NCBI GenBank assembly: GCA_002721785.1
Contig: PBLO01000037.1
Coordinates: forward strand, 1 to 64,000
Length of the DNA stretch: 64,000 bases
Direction: 5' to 3'
DNA from: Halieaceae bacterium
Lineage (GTDB): Bacteria > Pseudomonadota > Gammaproteobacteria > Pseudomonadales > Halieaceae
Of this stretch, positions 51,872 through 62,372 are shown piece by piece (position 1 is the first letter of the stretch; the number at the start of each line of letters is the position of its first letter). Below the pieces are notes generated by a model. It saw only the letters and a program-made list of their open reading frames with translations, ran no database searches and had not been told where the DNA came from. Both the position numbers and the translations under genes were made by a program.

Positions 51872-51968
51872 GAGTCTCTCCTTCAGGACACCGCCGGCGC
51901 ATTATTGCACTCCAGCGCAGTGTCAGCGCCTCTTTTACTGGATTAAACCCGGGCCACAACCGACTCGC

Positions 51969-52340
51969 TTACGAGGGCAACCCAAGCCACCCTAAAACAG
52001 CGGTCAACAACATGAGGTACATCCCGGGCAGCTTAAACAACGCCGCATGGCCGGTCAGGCCAATCCACAGAAACAGCGCCGCACCCATACCGTTTCCCAG
52101 CAGCACCGGGTAGCTCAGCAAGGCCAAGTCGGGATTCATGGCGACACACAGGAGCGTGGCACCACTGGTGACCAAAAAGACCGTAAACATCTGCCAAGAA
52201 ATCAGGCTCAGAGACTGGGTTAAGGGCAATAAATTGCTGCCCTTCACGTTGCCCATATAGATCTTGCCGCCAACGTAACCGTGGAAAATGGCGCCACCCA
52301 GCGAGATCAGTGCTGCGAGCACGAGCAGTGTCGTTCCCAT
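51969..52340 (-). CDS. Integral membrane protein of unknown function
   Basis: 123-aa ORF with four hydrophobic segments. Confidence 0.65.
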   Translation of the reverse strand: MGTTLLVLAALISLGGAIFHGYVGGKIYMGNVKGSNLLPLTQSLSLISWQMFTVFLVTSGATLLCVAMNPDLALLSYPVLLGNGMGAALFLWIGLTGHAALFKLPGMYLMLLTAVLGWLGLPS

Positions 52341-52373
52341 ATTGAGTCGCTCCGTATGATCGAGGTTCTGCCC

Positions 52374-52682
52374 TCAGCTTAGCCTGCGAGCACCGTCAGA
52401 GTCATGGGTAGCGACCACCGCTGTGCGCCAGGGACAGAGTAAATGCTGGCGCGTCCGGCGGTGAAGCCACACTGCAACCACCAGCCATACCATCAGCAGG
52501 TAGGGCGTATCTGAAATCAAGTCCAGTGCCCAGGCGCGATCTGCCGCTAACCCCGCGGCGATTTGTTCAGTCGTCAACGTGAAGCCCTGGGCAAGGGATA
52601 GCAACAGCGGAATAAATTTCAGCGCAGCCGCCATAAGTAAGCCGAAGTTGGCCCACCCCAGTAACCGATAGCCTTTACCCAC
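52374..52682 (-). CDS. Small membrane protein of unknown function
   Basis: 102-aa ORF, hydrophobic segments; overlaps the end of the upstream methyltransferase ORF (operonic). Confidence 0.55.
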   Translation of the reverse strand: MGKGYRLLGWANFGLLMAAALKFIPLLLSLAQGFTLTTEQIAAGLAADRAWALDLISDTPYLLMVWLVVAVWLHRRTRQHLLCPWRTAVVATHDSDGARRLS

Positions 52683-53289
52683 GGCGGAATAACACCATCA
52701 GATTGTTGGCCGGCATCGTGAAGCTGGTCTGGTACTCAATGCCTTGCGCCTGTGCCGTATCGATCACCGCCTCTATATCTCGCACGCCCCAACGCGCGTC
52801 CTGCGATCGCAGTTGTGCATCAAAGGCGGCATTGGAGGGCGCCGTGTGCTCCCCGCCCTGCTTGAAGGGGCCATAGAGGAGCACTGCGTCGCCAGCGCTC
52901 AGCAATCGCGCCGCTCCACGAAATAAAGCCTCACAGCAGGGCCATGGCGCAATATGAATCATATTGATATTGACGATGGCCGTGATCGGAGCCGGCATCG
53001 ATATCTGCTCCACCCACCATGTCGCGTCCATAACGTCCAGTCGCTGAGGAGTCAGAAGATTGGAAGCACCCTCCTCGTCTCGCCAGGCAACGATCGATGC
53101 AAGGCTGGCTTCATCCATGTCGGTGGGCTGCCAACACAAATCTGGGAAGTGAGGTGCGAAATAAGCGGCGTGCTGACCGGTGCCTGAAGAGATCTCCAAT
53201 ACCGTGCCGCTAGCGGGGAGATGAGCCTGCAGGACAGCCAGGATGGGCTCGCGATTGCGCTCCGTAGCGGGCGCGAAGCGCTTGGTCAC
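52675..53289 (-). CDS. DUF938 family SAM-dependent methyltransferase
   Basis: RFAPATERNREPILAVLQAHLPASGTVLEISSGTGQHAAYFAPHFPDLCWQPTD. Confidence 0.9.
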   Translation of the reverse strand: MTKRFAPATERNREPILAVLQAHLPASGTVLEISSGTGQHAAYFAPHFPDLCWQPTDMDEASLASIVAWRDEEGASNLLTPQRLDVMDATWWVEQISMPAPITAIVNINMIHIAPWPCCEALFRGAARLLSAGDAVLLYGPFKQGGEHTAPSNAAFDAQLRSQDARWGVRDIEAVIDTAQAQGIEYQTSFTMPANNLMVLFRRG

Positions 53290-53293
53290 AGCG

Positions 53294-53428
53294 TCAGTCA
53301 GCGCCGGCTAGAAAAACGGCGAGCGTGGGCACGACCAGAATCAATCCGCCTGCTACCAATAACATCACCTCAACGCGCCCTCGCCATTTTGAGCGTTGTT
53401 TGGGCGATTGCTGATCTGCGTCGTCCAT
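53294..53428 (-). CDS. Small single-pass membrane protein (44 aa), not in the supplied ORF track
   Basis: Reverse-strand translation MDDADQQSPKQRSKWRGRVEVMLLVAGGLILVVPTLAVFLAGAD*, stop 4 nt before the methyltransferase GTG start. Confidence 0.5.
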   Translation of the reverse strand: MDDADQQSPKQRSKWRGRVEVMLLVAGGLILVVPTLAVFLAGAD

Positions 53429-53546
53429 ACAAGGTCTCTCTCATTGAACCGAGAACATAATGAAAGGCAGGACCGGTGGGGGCAAGGGATTTCATCTCGC
53501 GGCACTTTGACCGCCAATTAATCGGCTATTTAATCAGCGCGGCGCA

Positions 53547-53684
53547 TCATGCTACCGCAGTGCGTTCACGGTCTTTGAGCGCCTGCCAAATCGCGTTCGC
53601 CGTGGCGAAGTCGCCACACTGGCGCGCGATTCGATAGAGCTTCAACATACTTTGATCGCTCAGCTTTGCATACACGTCCATCAT
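53547..53684 (-). CDS. Small protein (45 aa), not in the supplied ORF track
   Basis: MMDVYAKLSDQSMLKLYRIARQCGDFATANAIWQALKDRERTAVA* preceded by AAAAGGAGAGTG Shine-Dalgarno-like sequence. Confidence 0.55.
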   Translation of the reverse strand: MMDVYAKLSDQSMLKLYRIARQCGDFATANAIWQALKDRERTAVA

Positions 53685-53926
53685 CACTCTCCTTTTGAGC
53701 ATGCCGTACTGGCATCGACGCCTTCCCTGACGCGATGTGTTCAGGCCAGTAACCGGTGAGCTGGGGCACTGACCGCATCAACCTCAGTATCGGAGGACAC
53801 AATGCGAGTGACTTTTCATTACCCGCCAAGTGCTTAACCGGTGACGCCAAACAATCCGCAAGGATTGAAAGCAGCCGCCGCTTATTTGTGATATCAGTAG
53901 TCAAAAATAAAGACCTAAACAGGGGG

Positions 53927-54370
53927 ATGAACATGCTGGACACGCAATCTTTCGACGAGAACACGATTACCTGGCATCAATTGCCGGATGTAGAGCACGT
54001 GTGGCTTTCGATACTCGACATCGACGAGACCGCAAAGATCGTCGATGTACTGTTTCGATTCGCCGCCAACGAAAAAATCGTTCTGCACCGACATGTCGCG
54101 GCATTTCATACATTTGTAGTGAAGGGCGAGCACCGTATTTACACACCTGAAGGGGAACTCAAGGAAGTGCGACCTGCTGGGACCTACAAAGCAGGGAAGG
54201 CCGACCCTGAGCCCCACACTGAAGGCGGGGGCGACTCCGATGTGTTCATTTTGTTTAGCCTACGACCCTACTGCGAGGGCCCCATCTACGAGATCCTGGG
54301 TGACGACGGCGAAATCGTCGACACGATGACCTTTGACGGCATGAAGGAGCTCTATCAGGAGGCAGCCTAA
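53927..54370 (+). CDS. Cupin-domain protein (ChrR-like cupin)
   Basis: VLFRFAANEKIVLHRHVAAFHTFVVKGEHRIYTPEGE; start ATG 53927 after AGGGGG. Confidence 0.75.
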   Translation: MNMLDTQSFDENTITWHQLPDVEHVWLSILDIDETAKIVDVLFRFAANEKIVLHRHVAAFHTFVVKGEHRIYTPEGELKEVRPAGTYKAGKADPEPHTEGGGDSDVFILFSLRPYCEGPIYEILGDDGEIVDTMTFDGMKELYQEAA

Positions 54371-54531
54371 ACCGGCGTCGCGACGCCCGGGCATGTGCTC
54401 GGGCGGCCGTTGCCTATGAGAAGTCGTCAGAAATTGTCACTTTTTGATAAGTCATCGCGCACGTAGCGCGCCGCTTAACCGCTAAACTCTCCGAGAATAT
54501 ATCGGTCAGTATTCTGGACAGGAGACCCCGC

Positions 54532-54939
54532 GTGACATTACGAACACTCGCGCTTGCAACATTGGCCTCACTTGTCGCCACGTCTGGGGCACAGGCCTCC
54601 AATGTGGTCATCGACATGTCGCAGGTGCAGGACTACAACCAATACCAAATTGATCTGCAGCAGTGCGAGGGCCTGGCGGTTCAAAACCAGCCCGACGCAC
54701 CGCAGCGCGAGAGTGTGGCAGGCACGGCGGTAAGAGGCGCGGCAGTGGGTGCCGCAGCGGGCGCCGTGGGGGGTAAGTCAGGCTCCAAAGCAGCCAAGAA
54801 GGGTGCAGGGATCGGTGTCATTGCGGCCGCCGGACGCAACAGCCGCAATCGCCGCGAAGCCAGTGCTAACGCGAGCGCGCAAACTGATCAAATCGTGAAA
54901 AACTGCATGCGTGGCAGAGGCTACAACGTCCTCAACTAA
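54532..54939 (+). CDS. Secreted glycine-zipper protein
   Basis: Signal MTLRTLALATLASLVATSGAQA and AVRGAAVGAAAGAVGGKSGSKAAKKGAGIG; GTG start. Confidence 0.78.
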   Translation: MTLRTLALATLASLVATSGAQASNVVIDMSQVQDYNQYQIDLQQCEGLAVQNQPDAPQRESVAGTAVRGAAVGAAAGAVGGKSGSKAAKKGAGIGVIAAAGRNSRNRREASANASAQTDQIVKNCMRGRGYNVLN

Positions 54940-55092
54940 GCTCGGGTGCATCGCGCGAAATGGCCTGACTGATACCGCTTGGCTATCTCGGTGGGAGCGG
55001 ATCGGGTCACAAACCATTCCCTGAAGAACAGCAGCTCTCGGGTTACAGCCCGCCCGCGCTGAGCTCGCGGGCGTCGTCTCTAACTGACTACT

Positions 55093-56286
55093 TTAAGCCG
55101 CGATCTCATGATGCGCCGTTGCGAAGGCGGCGACGGCCTTATCGAGATCGTCACGAGTGTGGCCCGCAGAAATCTGAACGCGGATTCTGGCCTTACCTTG
55201 GGGCACAACCGGGTAAAAGAATCCGATCGCATAAATCCCAAGCTCGAGAAGCCGCTCAGACATTTTTTGCGCGACAACAGCGTCCCCGAGCATCACTGGC
55301 ACGATGGGATGGTCTCCCTCCGGCACGGAGAAGCCAATGGCCTGCATCTGCTCGCGAAAGTAGTGGGTATTCTCATGAAGCCGATCGCGCAGGGCGGTGG
55401 ACGCCTCAAGCATGTCGAGCACTTTCAAAGAGGCTGCGCAAATAGCGGGCGCGAGCGTGTTGGAAAACAAATACGGACGAGAGCGCTGCCGAAGAATATC
55501 AATAATTTCCTGGCGGCCGGAGGTAAAGCCACCTGAGCCACCGCCCAACGCTTTGCCGAAGGTCCCTGTAATAATGTCGACCCGGTCCATCACGCCGCGG
55601 TACTCGTGAACACCGCGCCCCTCGTCTCCCATGAAGCCTGTGGCATGACAGTCATCGTGGTGGACCATTGCGCCGTATTGATCAGCCAAGTCACAGATAG
55701 CATCCAGCTGAGCGATGGTGCCGTCCATTGAGAACACACCGTCTGTGGTAATCAGAATCCGTCTCGCACCGCCCTCTCGCGCTTCTTTCAGCTTGGCTTC
55801 AAGGTCTGCCATGTCGTTGTTGCGATAACGGTAGCGCGACGCTTTGCACAATCTCACGCCGTCAATGATTGACGCATGATTGAGCTCGTCGGAGATGACC
55901 GCGTCCTCGGGTCCGAGGATAGTCTCGAAGAGGCCAGTGTTGGCATCGAAGCAAGCCGCATAAAGAATTGTGTCTTCCATGCCTAGGAAGCGGCTGACCC
56001 GCTGCTCCAGAGTCTTGTGGATCCCCTGCGTTCCGCAAATAAAGCGCACGGAGGCGGCTCCAAAGCCCCACTCACTCAAGCTGTCACTCGCTGCCTGCAT
56101 GACCTCGGCGTTATTCGCGAGCCCCAGATAATTGTTGGCGCACATGTTGACCACGTTGGCGCCACCCTCGAGGGTAATATCGTTTTTCTGGTCAGACGCA
56201 ATAACGCGCTCGGTCTTCCACAGTCCAGCCGCTTTGATTTCAGCAATTTCCGCGGCGTAGCTGTCTTTGGCGGCGAGATAACTCAT
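55093..56286 (-). CDS. kbl: Glycine C-acetyltransferase (2-amino-3-ketobutyrate CoA ligase)
   Basis: [54 protein letters not shown]. Confidence 0.95.
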   Translation of the reverse strand: MSYLAAKDSYAAEIAEIKAAGLWKTERVIASDQKNDITLEGGANVVNMCANNYLGLANNAEVMQAASDSLSEWGFGAASVRFICGTQGIHKTLEQRVSRFLGMEDTILYAACFDANTGLFETILGPEDAVISDELNHASIIDGVRLCKASRYRYRNNDMADLEAKLKEAREGGARRILITTDGVFSMDGTIAQLDAICDLADQYGAMVHHDDCHATGFMGDEGRGVHEYRGVMDRVDIITGTFGKALGGGSGGFTSGRQEIIDILRQRSRPYLFSNTLAPAICAASLKVLDMLEASTALRDRLHENTHYFREQMQAIGFSVPEGDHPIVPVMLGDAVVAQKMSERLLELGIYAIGFFYPVVPQGKARIRVQISAGHTRDDLDKAVAAFATAHHEIAA

Positions 56287-56287
56287 A

Positions 56288-57322
56288 TCAGTCTTTCCAA
56301 TCCAAAATCACTTTGCCCGATTGTCCGGAGCGCATGATGTCGAAGCCCTCCTGAAATTCGGTGTAGTGGAAGCGATGGGTGATGATGCGCTCAATCGGCA
56401 GCCCGCTCTGGATCATCATGACCATCTTGTACCAGGTCTCGTACATCTCGCGACCGTAGATCCCTTTGATGTTGAGGCCTTTGAAGACGACATCCGTCCA
56501 GGGGATGCCGGTATCGTCGGGCATGATGCCCAGCATGGCGATGTTGCCGCCGTTGATCATCTTGCTCAGCACATCGCGGAAGGCATGCGGCGAACCTGAC
56601 ATCTCCAGACAAACATCGAAGCCCTCCAGAATCCCGAGGCTCTCCATGAAGTTGCGAGTGATTTCCTGCTTGGCCACGTTAATGGGCTGCACCTTCGGAA
56701 CGATCCGCTTGGCGAGATCCAGCCGGTATTCATTCACGTCGGTGAGAATCACGTTACGCGCGCCGCAGTGGCCCGCCACCATCGCAGCCATGATGCCGAT
56801 AGGGCCAGCACCCGTAATGATGACGTCCTCACCCACCATGTTGAACGACAGCGCCGTATGCACAGCATTGCCGTAGGGATCGAAGATACTCAGTAGATCC
56901 GTCGGAAGATAAACGCTGGGTCTAAACACGTTGGTGGCGGGGATAACGACGTACTCAGCGAACGCGCCGTCGCGATTGACGCCCACGCCCTGCGTGTTCG
57001 GGCAGAGATGGAGGCGCCCTGCCAAGCAGTTCCGGCAACGCCCGCATACAATGTGGCCCTCACCCGAGACGATGTCGCCTACCTGCAGCCCGGTGACGTT
57101 GGCGCCCAGCTCAACAATTTCGCCGGCGTATTCATGCCCGGCGGTCATGGGCGTTTGAATCGTCTTCTGTGCCCAGTCGTCCCAGTTGTAAATGTGCACG
57201 TCGGTGCCGCAGATCGCCGTTTTGTGCACTTTGATCAGCACATCATTACCGCCCACGACCGGGATCGGCACGTCTTCCAGCCAGAGGCCTTCCTCGGCGT
57301 GTTTTTTCACCAGTGCTTTCAT
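56288..57322 (-). CDS. tdh: L-threonine 3-dehydrogenase
   Basis: [38 protein letters not shown]; adjacent to kbl; in-frame ATG 57322. Confidence 0.95.
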   Translation of the reverse strand: MKALVKKHAEEGLWLEDVPIPVVGGNDVLIKVHKTAICGTDVHIYNWDDWAQKTIQTPMTAGHEYAGEIVELGANVTGLQVGDIVSGEGHIVCGRCRNCLAGRLHLCPNTQGVGVNRDGAFAEYVVIPATNVFRPSVYLPTDLLSIFDPYGNAVHTALSFNMVGEDVIITGAGPIGIMAAMVAGHCGARNVILTDVNEYRLDLAKRIVPKVQPINVAKQEITRNFMESLGILEGFDVCLEMSGSPHAFRDVLSKMINGGNIAMLGIMPDDTGIPWTDVVFKGLNIKGIYGREMYETWYKMVMMIQSGLPIERIITHRFHYTEFQEGFDIMRSGQSGKVILDWKD

Positions 57323-57527
57323 GTCAAAAGCCGCCCAATTTGTGCTGTTTATTGGCCTTTTTATGCGCAATCGGGGCGTTTGGATGCCTTGAGCGAAAAA
57401 TATTTCTCACCGAGGCAGAAAGGATCAATGGCGGCTAGCCAGTGTGCGCAGAGTCAGGCTCAGTCGATGGCGACAGTCGGGGGCAAAAGCGCAGTCATGG
57501 TTAACCCATGGGCGAAGCTCGTAGCGC

Positions 57528-57917
57528 CTATTTAGGCTCAATCATCAGATACGAAACCGCTGTTTCACCAACGTTGACGACCTCGTGCCACGGTATGCCA
57601 TCGCTAAAGAAAGAAGACCCTGTTGTCAGGGTTACCTCGCGCGTGCCACTCGCATCAGTGATGCGCATGGTGCCACCCGACAGGGCGTAACCAAAATGCG
57701 TCGCGTGAAAGTGCCGCTCATGACCCACACCCGGCGGGAAAGTGCAGCGAAAGACCCGCAGTGCAACGTCCTCATGAAGTATTTCGCACACCGGCTTGCC
57801 CTGCCAGCCCGCCGCGACTGGGTCAGGCAGATCATCAGCTACAGCCGGTAGCGCGATCAATGAAAAACAGGCCCGTGGTAATGCCCCGCAGCCACGCCAT
57901 CGACGCATAAAGTTCAT
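57528..57917 (-). CDS. Secreted cupin-domain protein
   Basis: FRCTFPPGVGHERHFHATHFGYALSGGTMRITDASGTREVTLTTG; start overlaps upstream stop (57914). Confidence 0.78.
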   Translation of the reverse strand: MNFMRRWRGCGALPRACFSLIALPAVADDLPDPVAAGWQGKPVCEILHEDVALRVFRCTFPPGVGHERHFHATHFGYALSGGTMRITDASGTREVTLTTGSSFFSDGIPWHEVVNVGETAVSYLMIEPK

Positions 57918-58876
57918 AGCGGCGCCAACGTGCAGCTGGCCTGCATCCATCGCAAATTGATGCCGATGCGCTGTGCGGAGGGGTCAGCCCAGGCGTATGA
58001 GACGGCACGATCCTCTCCCGGCCGGTAGGCATAGAGCACGATTGAGGGTCGATTGTTGCCATAGGGCCAACGGACATTGCGCATTTTGATGCCCACTGAC
58101 TGCGGCGCTTCCTCCTCGGTTTGCAACCACATCATGCCGCCCTGATCATATATTTCGAGACCGCGGCGAAAGGTCCACTCACCATCTCGCTGCAGAGCCG
58201 TCATCCAACACTCAAAGCGCCGGGCTTTGCGATTCTTGTGGGGCACGCCGGTCGGGTGACCAAATACACGATTCCCGTCCTCATCGTGAGCCCGGTCACT
58301 GATCCACAGGGCGTCCTCCGTCAGCAGCAGATCATCGTTGAAAATAATGCGCTTGCCGCTCTCGCTAGACATATAAGAACAGGCATCGGGCTTCATGTAG
58401 CCCACAAATTGACTGGCTTCCCGACGCCAAAACACATCACACCCGGGCAGCACCCGCGTTTGCTCAGGCAACAAACCCGACAATTTACCCGGGTCGAGGT
58501 GGGCATCGACTAACGATTTGACGTCATGGGGTATATGAATTGCCAGGCGAACGGCGTTCTCCTCATAGTCGGGCCGGAACACATAGATTCGCTGGCGATA
58601 AATATCGGATGGATCGTCATTCAGGTGCTGCTGAACGTAGAAGACCTGCTCACCAAAGGCGGGCAAATCGACCGGTGCAAAAACATGGTGAATACGCTCA
58701 TGGCGTAGCGCTTCGTCGACTTCTTGCTCTGCCTCGAAGTAGACCTGCTCCTGATTGTCATAGACACCCGGAAACCACTGCATCATGATGCGAAAATCTT
58801 TATCTAGGATGGCCGCATCATCTGCACAGACACGCGTCGCGACAAAAACCAGAATAAAAGGCGCCAGTCGAGTCAT
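57914..58876 (-). CDS. Secreted CpcT/CpeT-family (chromophore lyase-like) protein
   Basis: MQWFPGVYDNQEQVYFEAEQ, DIYRQRIYVFRPD, LPGCDVFWRREASQFVGYMKPDAC; N-terminal signal peptide. Confidence 0.7.
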   Translation of the reverse strand: MTRLAPFILVFVATRVCADDAAILDKDFRIMMQWFPGVYDNQEQVYFEAEQEVDEALRHERIHHVFAPVDLPAFGEQVFYVQQHLNDDPSDIYRQRIYVFRPDYEENAVRLAIHIPHDVKSLVDAHLDPGKLSGLLPEQTRVLPGCDVFWRREASQFVGYMKPDACSYMSSESGKRIIFNDDLLLTEDALWISDRAHDEDGNRVFGHPTGVPHKNRKARRFECWMTALQRDGEWTFRRGLEIYDQGGMMWLQTEEEAPQSVGIKMRNVRWPYGNNRPSIVLYAYRPGEDRAVSYAWADPSAQRIGINLRWMQASCTLAPL

Positions 58877-59081
58877 TGTTCTGCTCCCGATTCACCCTGC
58901 TTCGTTCAGGGGTCTCAGTGAGACAGCATGGCATTCGAACGGCGAATGCACCAGCACAGGGAGCGTTGCCTTTAACGGCATTAGCGCCTAGGTTAAGCCA
59001 TGTCGCAAATACCTTTGCAAGGTCTGACGACCGGCCAAAGCCATATGGGCAACGGGGCCTAGTGACCATCGGGGAGCGGAT

Positions 59082-60260
59082 ATGAAACCACTGGAAGGCA
59101 TCATCATTCTTGAGTTTTCCACCATGATTACTGCGGCACTCGCCAGCATGATGTTGGCCGAGCAAGGTGCACGAGTGATCAAAGTCGAGCCCTGTGATGC
59201 GGGTGATCCGATGCGTTACATCGGCGCCCGCAAAGGCGATATCTCCTCCCTGTTTGCAGGCTGCAATCGTGGCAAGGAGTCGATCAAGCTCGACTTAAAG
59301 AGTGAGGCGGGCCAGGAGGTCATCCGCGACCTCACGGCCCAGATCGACGTCGTCATTCATAATTTTCGGCCCGGGACCATGGATACACTTGGCCTCGGCT
59401 ATGAGACCCTCAGCGCACTCAATCCCAAATTGATCTATATGGCGATCTCGGGCTTTGGTACCGAAGGGCCGCTGCGCCGCGCGCCCGCCTATGACCCCAT
59501 TATTCAGGCGCACTCGGGCATGGCCGTGACGCAGGGAAGCGACGCCTCCCCGGCTTTTATCCGCTCTCTGCTCTGCGACAAGATCACGGGCTACACCGCC
59601 TGCCAAGCCGTAACGAGCGCGCTGTTTGCGCGTGAGCGTTCCGGGGAGGGGCAACTGATCGATTTATCGATGCTGGATTCAGGGCTGTTTTTCATGTTCC
59701 CCGATGGCTTCCAAAATCATGCGCTGCTCGATGACGACGTCATTCCGGGCGGCCTGCTAATCGATATTCTTTATGACCTCACGCTGACTAAAGACGGCGG
59801 CATCACCGTGGCGGCAGCCAATCAAGACATGCAGGGGCGCATGTTGAACGCTATCGGTCTATTGCACTTACTGCAGGATGACCGGTTTAACAGCATGAAG
59901 AAGCTCGTCGAGAATCTGCACATCTTTCGAGAACTGGTCGCGGAAAAATGTATGGAGTACACGAGTGATGAGTTACTGACGTTACTCAGAGAGGTTGAAG
60001 TGCCCTGCGCCAAATGTCTCACCCGCGACGAGGTACTGGCTCAGGAACAGCTCGCGGCGAACGACAGTATCGAGACTGTCGACCACCCCCACCTGGGTAA
60101 GATGCGGATCGTCAAATCGCCACCGCGCTTCGGCGGGCAGCGGCTGGCCCCATCTCGACCAACCCCCGCCCACGGCGAGCATACCGAGTCGGTATTAGCG
60201 TCTTTCGGGATGGAGCCCGCTCGTGTTGAGGCGCTGAGAAAGGAGGGCGCGCTCGGGTAA
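59082..60260 (+). CDS. CaiB/BaiF CoA-transferase family protein
   Basis: LEGIIILEFSTMITAALASMMLAEQGARVIKVEP, NRGKESIKLDLKSEAGQEV, FRPGTMDTLGLGYETLSALNPKLIYMAISGFG. Confidence 0.93.
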   Translation: MKPLEGIIILEFSTMITAALASMMLAEQGARVIKVEPCDAGDPMRYIGARKGDISSLFAGCNRGKESIKLDLKSEAGQEVIRDLTAQIDVVIHNFRPGTMDTLGLGYETLSALNPKLIYMAISGFGTEGPLRRAPAYDPIIQAHSGMAVTQGSDASPAFIRSLLCDKITGYTACQAVTSALFARERSGEGQLIDLSMLDSGLFFMFPDGFQNHALLDDDVIPGGLLIDILYDLTLTKDGGITVAAANQDMQGRMLNAIGLLHLLQDDRFNSMKKLVENLHIFRELVAEKCMEYTSDELLTLLREVEVPCAKCLTRDEVLAQEQLAANDSIETVDHPHLGKMRIVKSPPRFGGQRLAPSRPTPAHGEHTESVLASFGMEPARVEALRKEGALG

Positions 60261-60394
60261 CGCGCCCGCTACTCCGCTCATCAGGCGACCATCACCGAAG
60301 CGCTAAAAAAGCGTTCAACTGTTGTGGACGACCCGCAAAACCCTCCCGTTGGGAATGTGAAGACGACCCATAGGAGAGGCCGTCTCCGCAGTGA

Positions 60395-61147
60395 TTACTG
60401 CGCAGTAAAGCCACCATCGACGCTGAGCACAGCACCCTGGCACAAGCTCGAATCGGGCGACGCGAAAAAAAGCACCGCACCTGCGACCTCGTCAGCTGTC
60501 CCCATCCGACCAATAGGCATCACTCCACGGAGCATGGCTTTTGCCTCGTCCTTATCGGGCATCAGGTCAGTCCATCGCTCCATCATCGGTGTTTCGATCA
60601 CGCCCGGACACACACAGTTGATTCGCACACCCGTGGTTGCCAATTCGATGGCCATATCTCGCGTGAATACAACGAGGCCTCCTTTGGCGCTGCCGTAAGC
60701 CGTCGAGAGAGGAAAACCCACCAACCCGTTTAAAGAGGAGATGTTGATCACGCTACCCGAGCTACGCTCCACCATTGGCGGCACGAAATGCTTGCACAAC
60801 AGCCAGGGTCCCTTGAGATCGGTATCCAGCACCTTGTCCCAATCCTCGACCGTCGTCTCGTTGTAGGTCTTGTTTAGCTCAGAACCGGCGTTATTCACCA
60901 GCACATCAACCGACTCCCAGCGTGCATAGACATCGGCAGCGGCCTGCTCGACCGCCGCCTCAAACCGCACATCCAGCTCCAGTGCAAAATGCTCACCCCC
61001 CAGCTCTTCAGCCAACGCCGCGGCGGTAGCCAGATCACGATCTAAAATACATACCTGCGCGCCTTCCGCAGCGAAGCGCCTGACCGTCGCCGCGCCAATA
61101 CCGCTGGCACCGCCGGTTACGACGCACTTCATGCCCGCCAATCGCAT
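60395..61147 (-). CDS. SDR-family oxidoreductase
   Basis: CVVTGGASGIGAATVRRFAAEGAQVCILDRD; NNAGSE; YGSAKGGLV. Confidence 0.92.
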   Translation of the reverse strand: MRLAGMKCVVTGGASGIGAATVRRFAAEGAQVCILDRDLATAAALAEELGGEHFALELDVRFEAAVEQAAADVYARWESVDVLVNNAGSELNKTYNETTVEDWDKVLDTDLKGPWLLCKHFVPPMVERSSGSVINISSLNGLVGFPLSTAYGSAKGGLVVFTRDMAIELATTGVRINCVCPGVIETPMMERWTDLMPDKDEAKAMLRGVMPIGRMGTADEVAGAVLFFASPDSSLCQGAVLSVDGGFTAQ

Positions 61148-61688
61148 CGCTTACATCTCCTTCACAACGTATTGCGGCATCAAACACCATAGAGCGGTCC
61201 GCGGCAAACGGCGGAGAGGCCAGGCTTTAACAGAAACCAGGTTGAACGATTAGCAGTGGCTTAAAACGTATGACGCACAATGCGTCACAAGAATATGAAG
61301 GGATAGAGGGATGACTTTGAGCGTTTGGTTCGTCATCAATATGAAGGAGCAACACTATGACGACTTCCGATACCTATTCAATCATGACTGCAGCGACTGT
61401 CCTCGTGGTGATGGCTGTCGCCGCAATATAAGCCGCATAAGACAACCTTTCTGGCTGGCCAAAGTCACCCCGGACGCCACAGGCACTGTCACGGTCTACC
61501 CTCCTAGGCTCTCTATTCGTTTTTCAGCCATTGCGTGAAATCGCGTGTAATAGTGTTCCTCTGGGTAGACTCACCATCGAATACATCCCACGAAGTGGCC
61601 GCTATCAGAACTGATGCGTCACGGCCTGCTCTCCGGGACCCAAAAATGGTAAAACGGTCCGACCTGCCAGAATTCAGGACCTCATTTG

Positions 61689-62348
61689 ATGCTTAGAGCG
61701 GTCTTACTCGCTTCATTACTGCTGCCAACTTTGCTGCAGGCTGAAGAAAGAGACATCCCCTTCGCAAAAATGAATCCGCTTCTTAATGTCGAGACTCAGT
61801 CTCCGCTCATTGAAATGAAACTCAGCGTCGAGATCACCGACGACACGCTGTCGTTTAACGACGTCAAAGTCTGGCTGGCGAAAGAGGGTGAGATCCTAGC
61901 GGCGATACCCGTTGACCCTGAAGACGGGCGCATTCAGCTACTTCCCATGACAGAACAAGAAGCGCGAAGCCATGCACTGCGAATCAACCACCCAAAAGAG
62001 GCAGTCAATATCAACTTTGAGCTCAAGGTGGTCCCACCATCCAGCACCTCCATGAGCTACCGGGACATTTTTTATTTGGTCGATGACGCCAATCTGTTCA
62101 TCAACACCATGGCAGGAGCCATGGCGTTCTTTGCACCCAAGGTCGACACGCTGAAGTTCCACTTTGCAGAACCCGCGGCAGTGACCGTTTCTGCGCAGGC
62201 GGGGCCGCTCGAATTTCAGACGGAACCAGATCCCAGCATGAATAAGGGATTTCACTCCGTTTCCATTAAACAGTCGAAGAACCTGATGGATGCGAATCCA
62301 ACGGTTTCCTTCACGATCATTCCCGAAGCGATTGAACCACTCGATTAG
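61689..62348 (+). CDS. Secreted protein of unknown function
   Basis: 219-aa ORF with signal peptide MLRAVLLASLLLPTLLQAEE. Confidence 0.7.
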   Translation: MLRAVLLASLLLPTLLQAEERDIPFAKMNPLLNVETQSPLIEMKLSVEITDDTLSFNDVKVWLAKEGEILAAIPVDPEDGRIQLLPMTEQEARSHALRINHPKEAVNINFELKVVPPSSTSMSYRDIFYLVDDANLFINTMAGAMAFFAPKVDTLKFHFAEPAAVTVSAQAGPLEFQTEPDPSMNKGFHSVSIKQSKNLMDANPTVSFTIIPEAIEPLD

Positions 62349-62372
62349 CGCGCTGCGCAGGCCGCTCCGCAA

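Noticed and set aside
53566-53964. 132-aa reverse ORF in the track
   Set aside because: The alternative 45-aa frame at 53547-53684 has a much better SD and composition; the 132-aa ORF overlaps the cupin start and upstream region of 53927.
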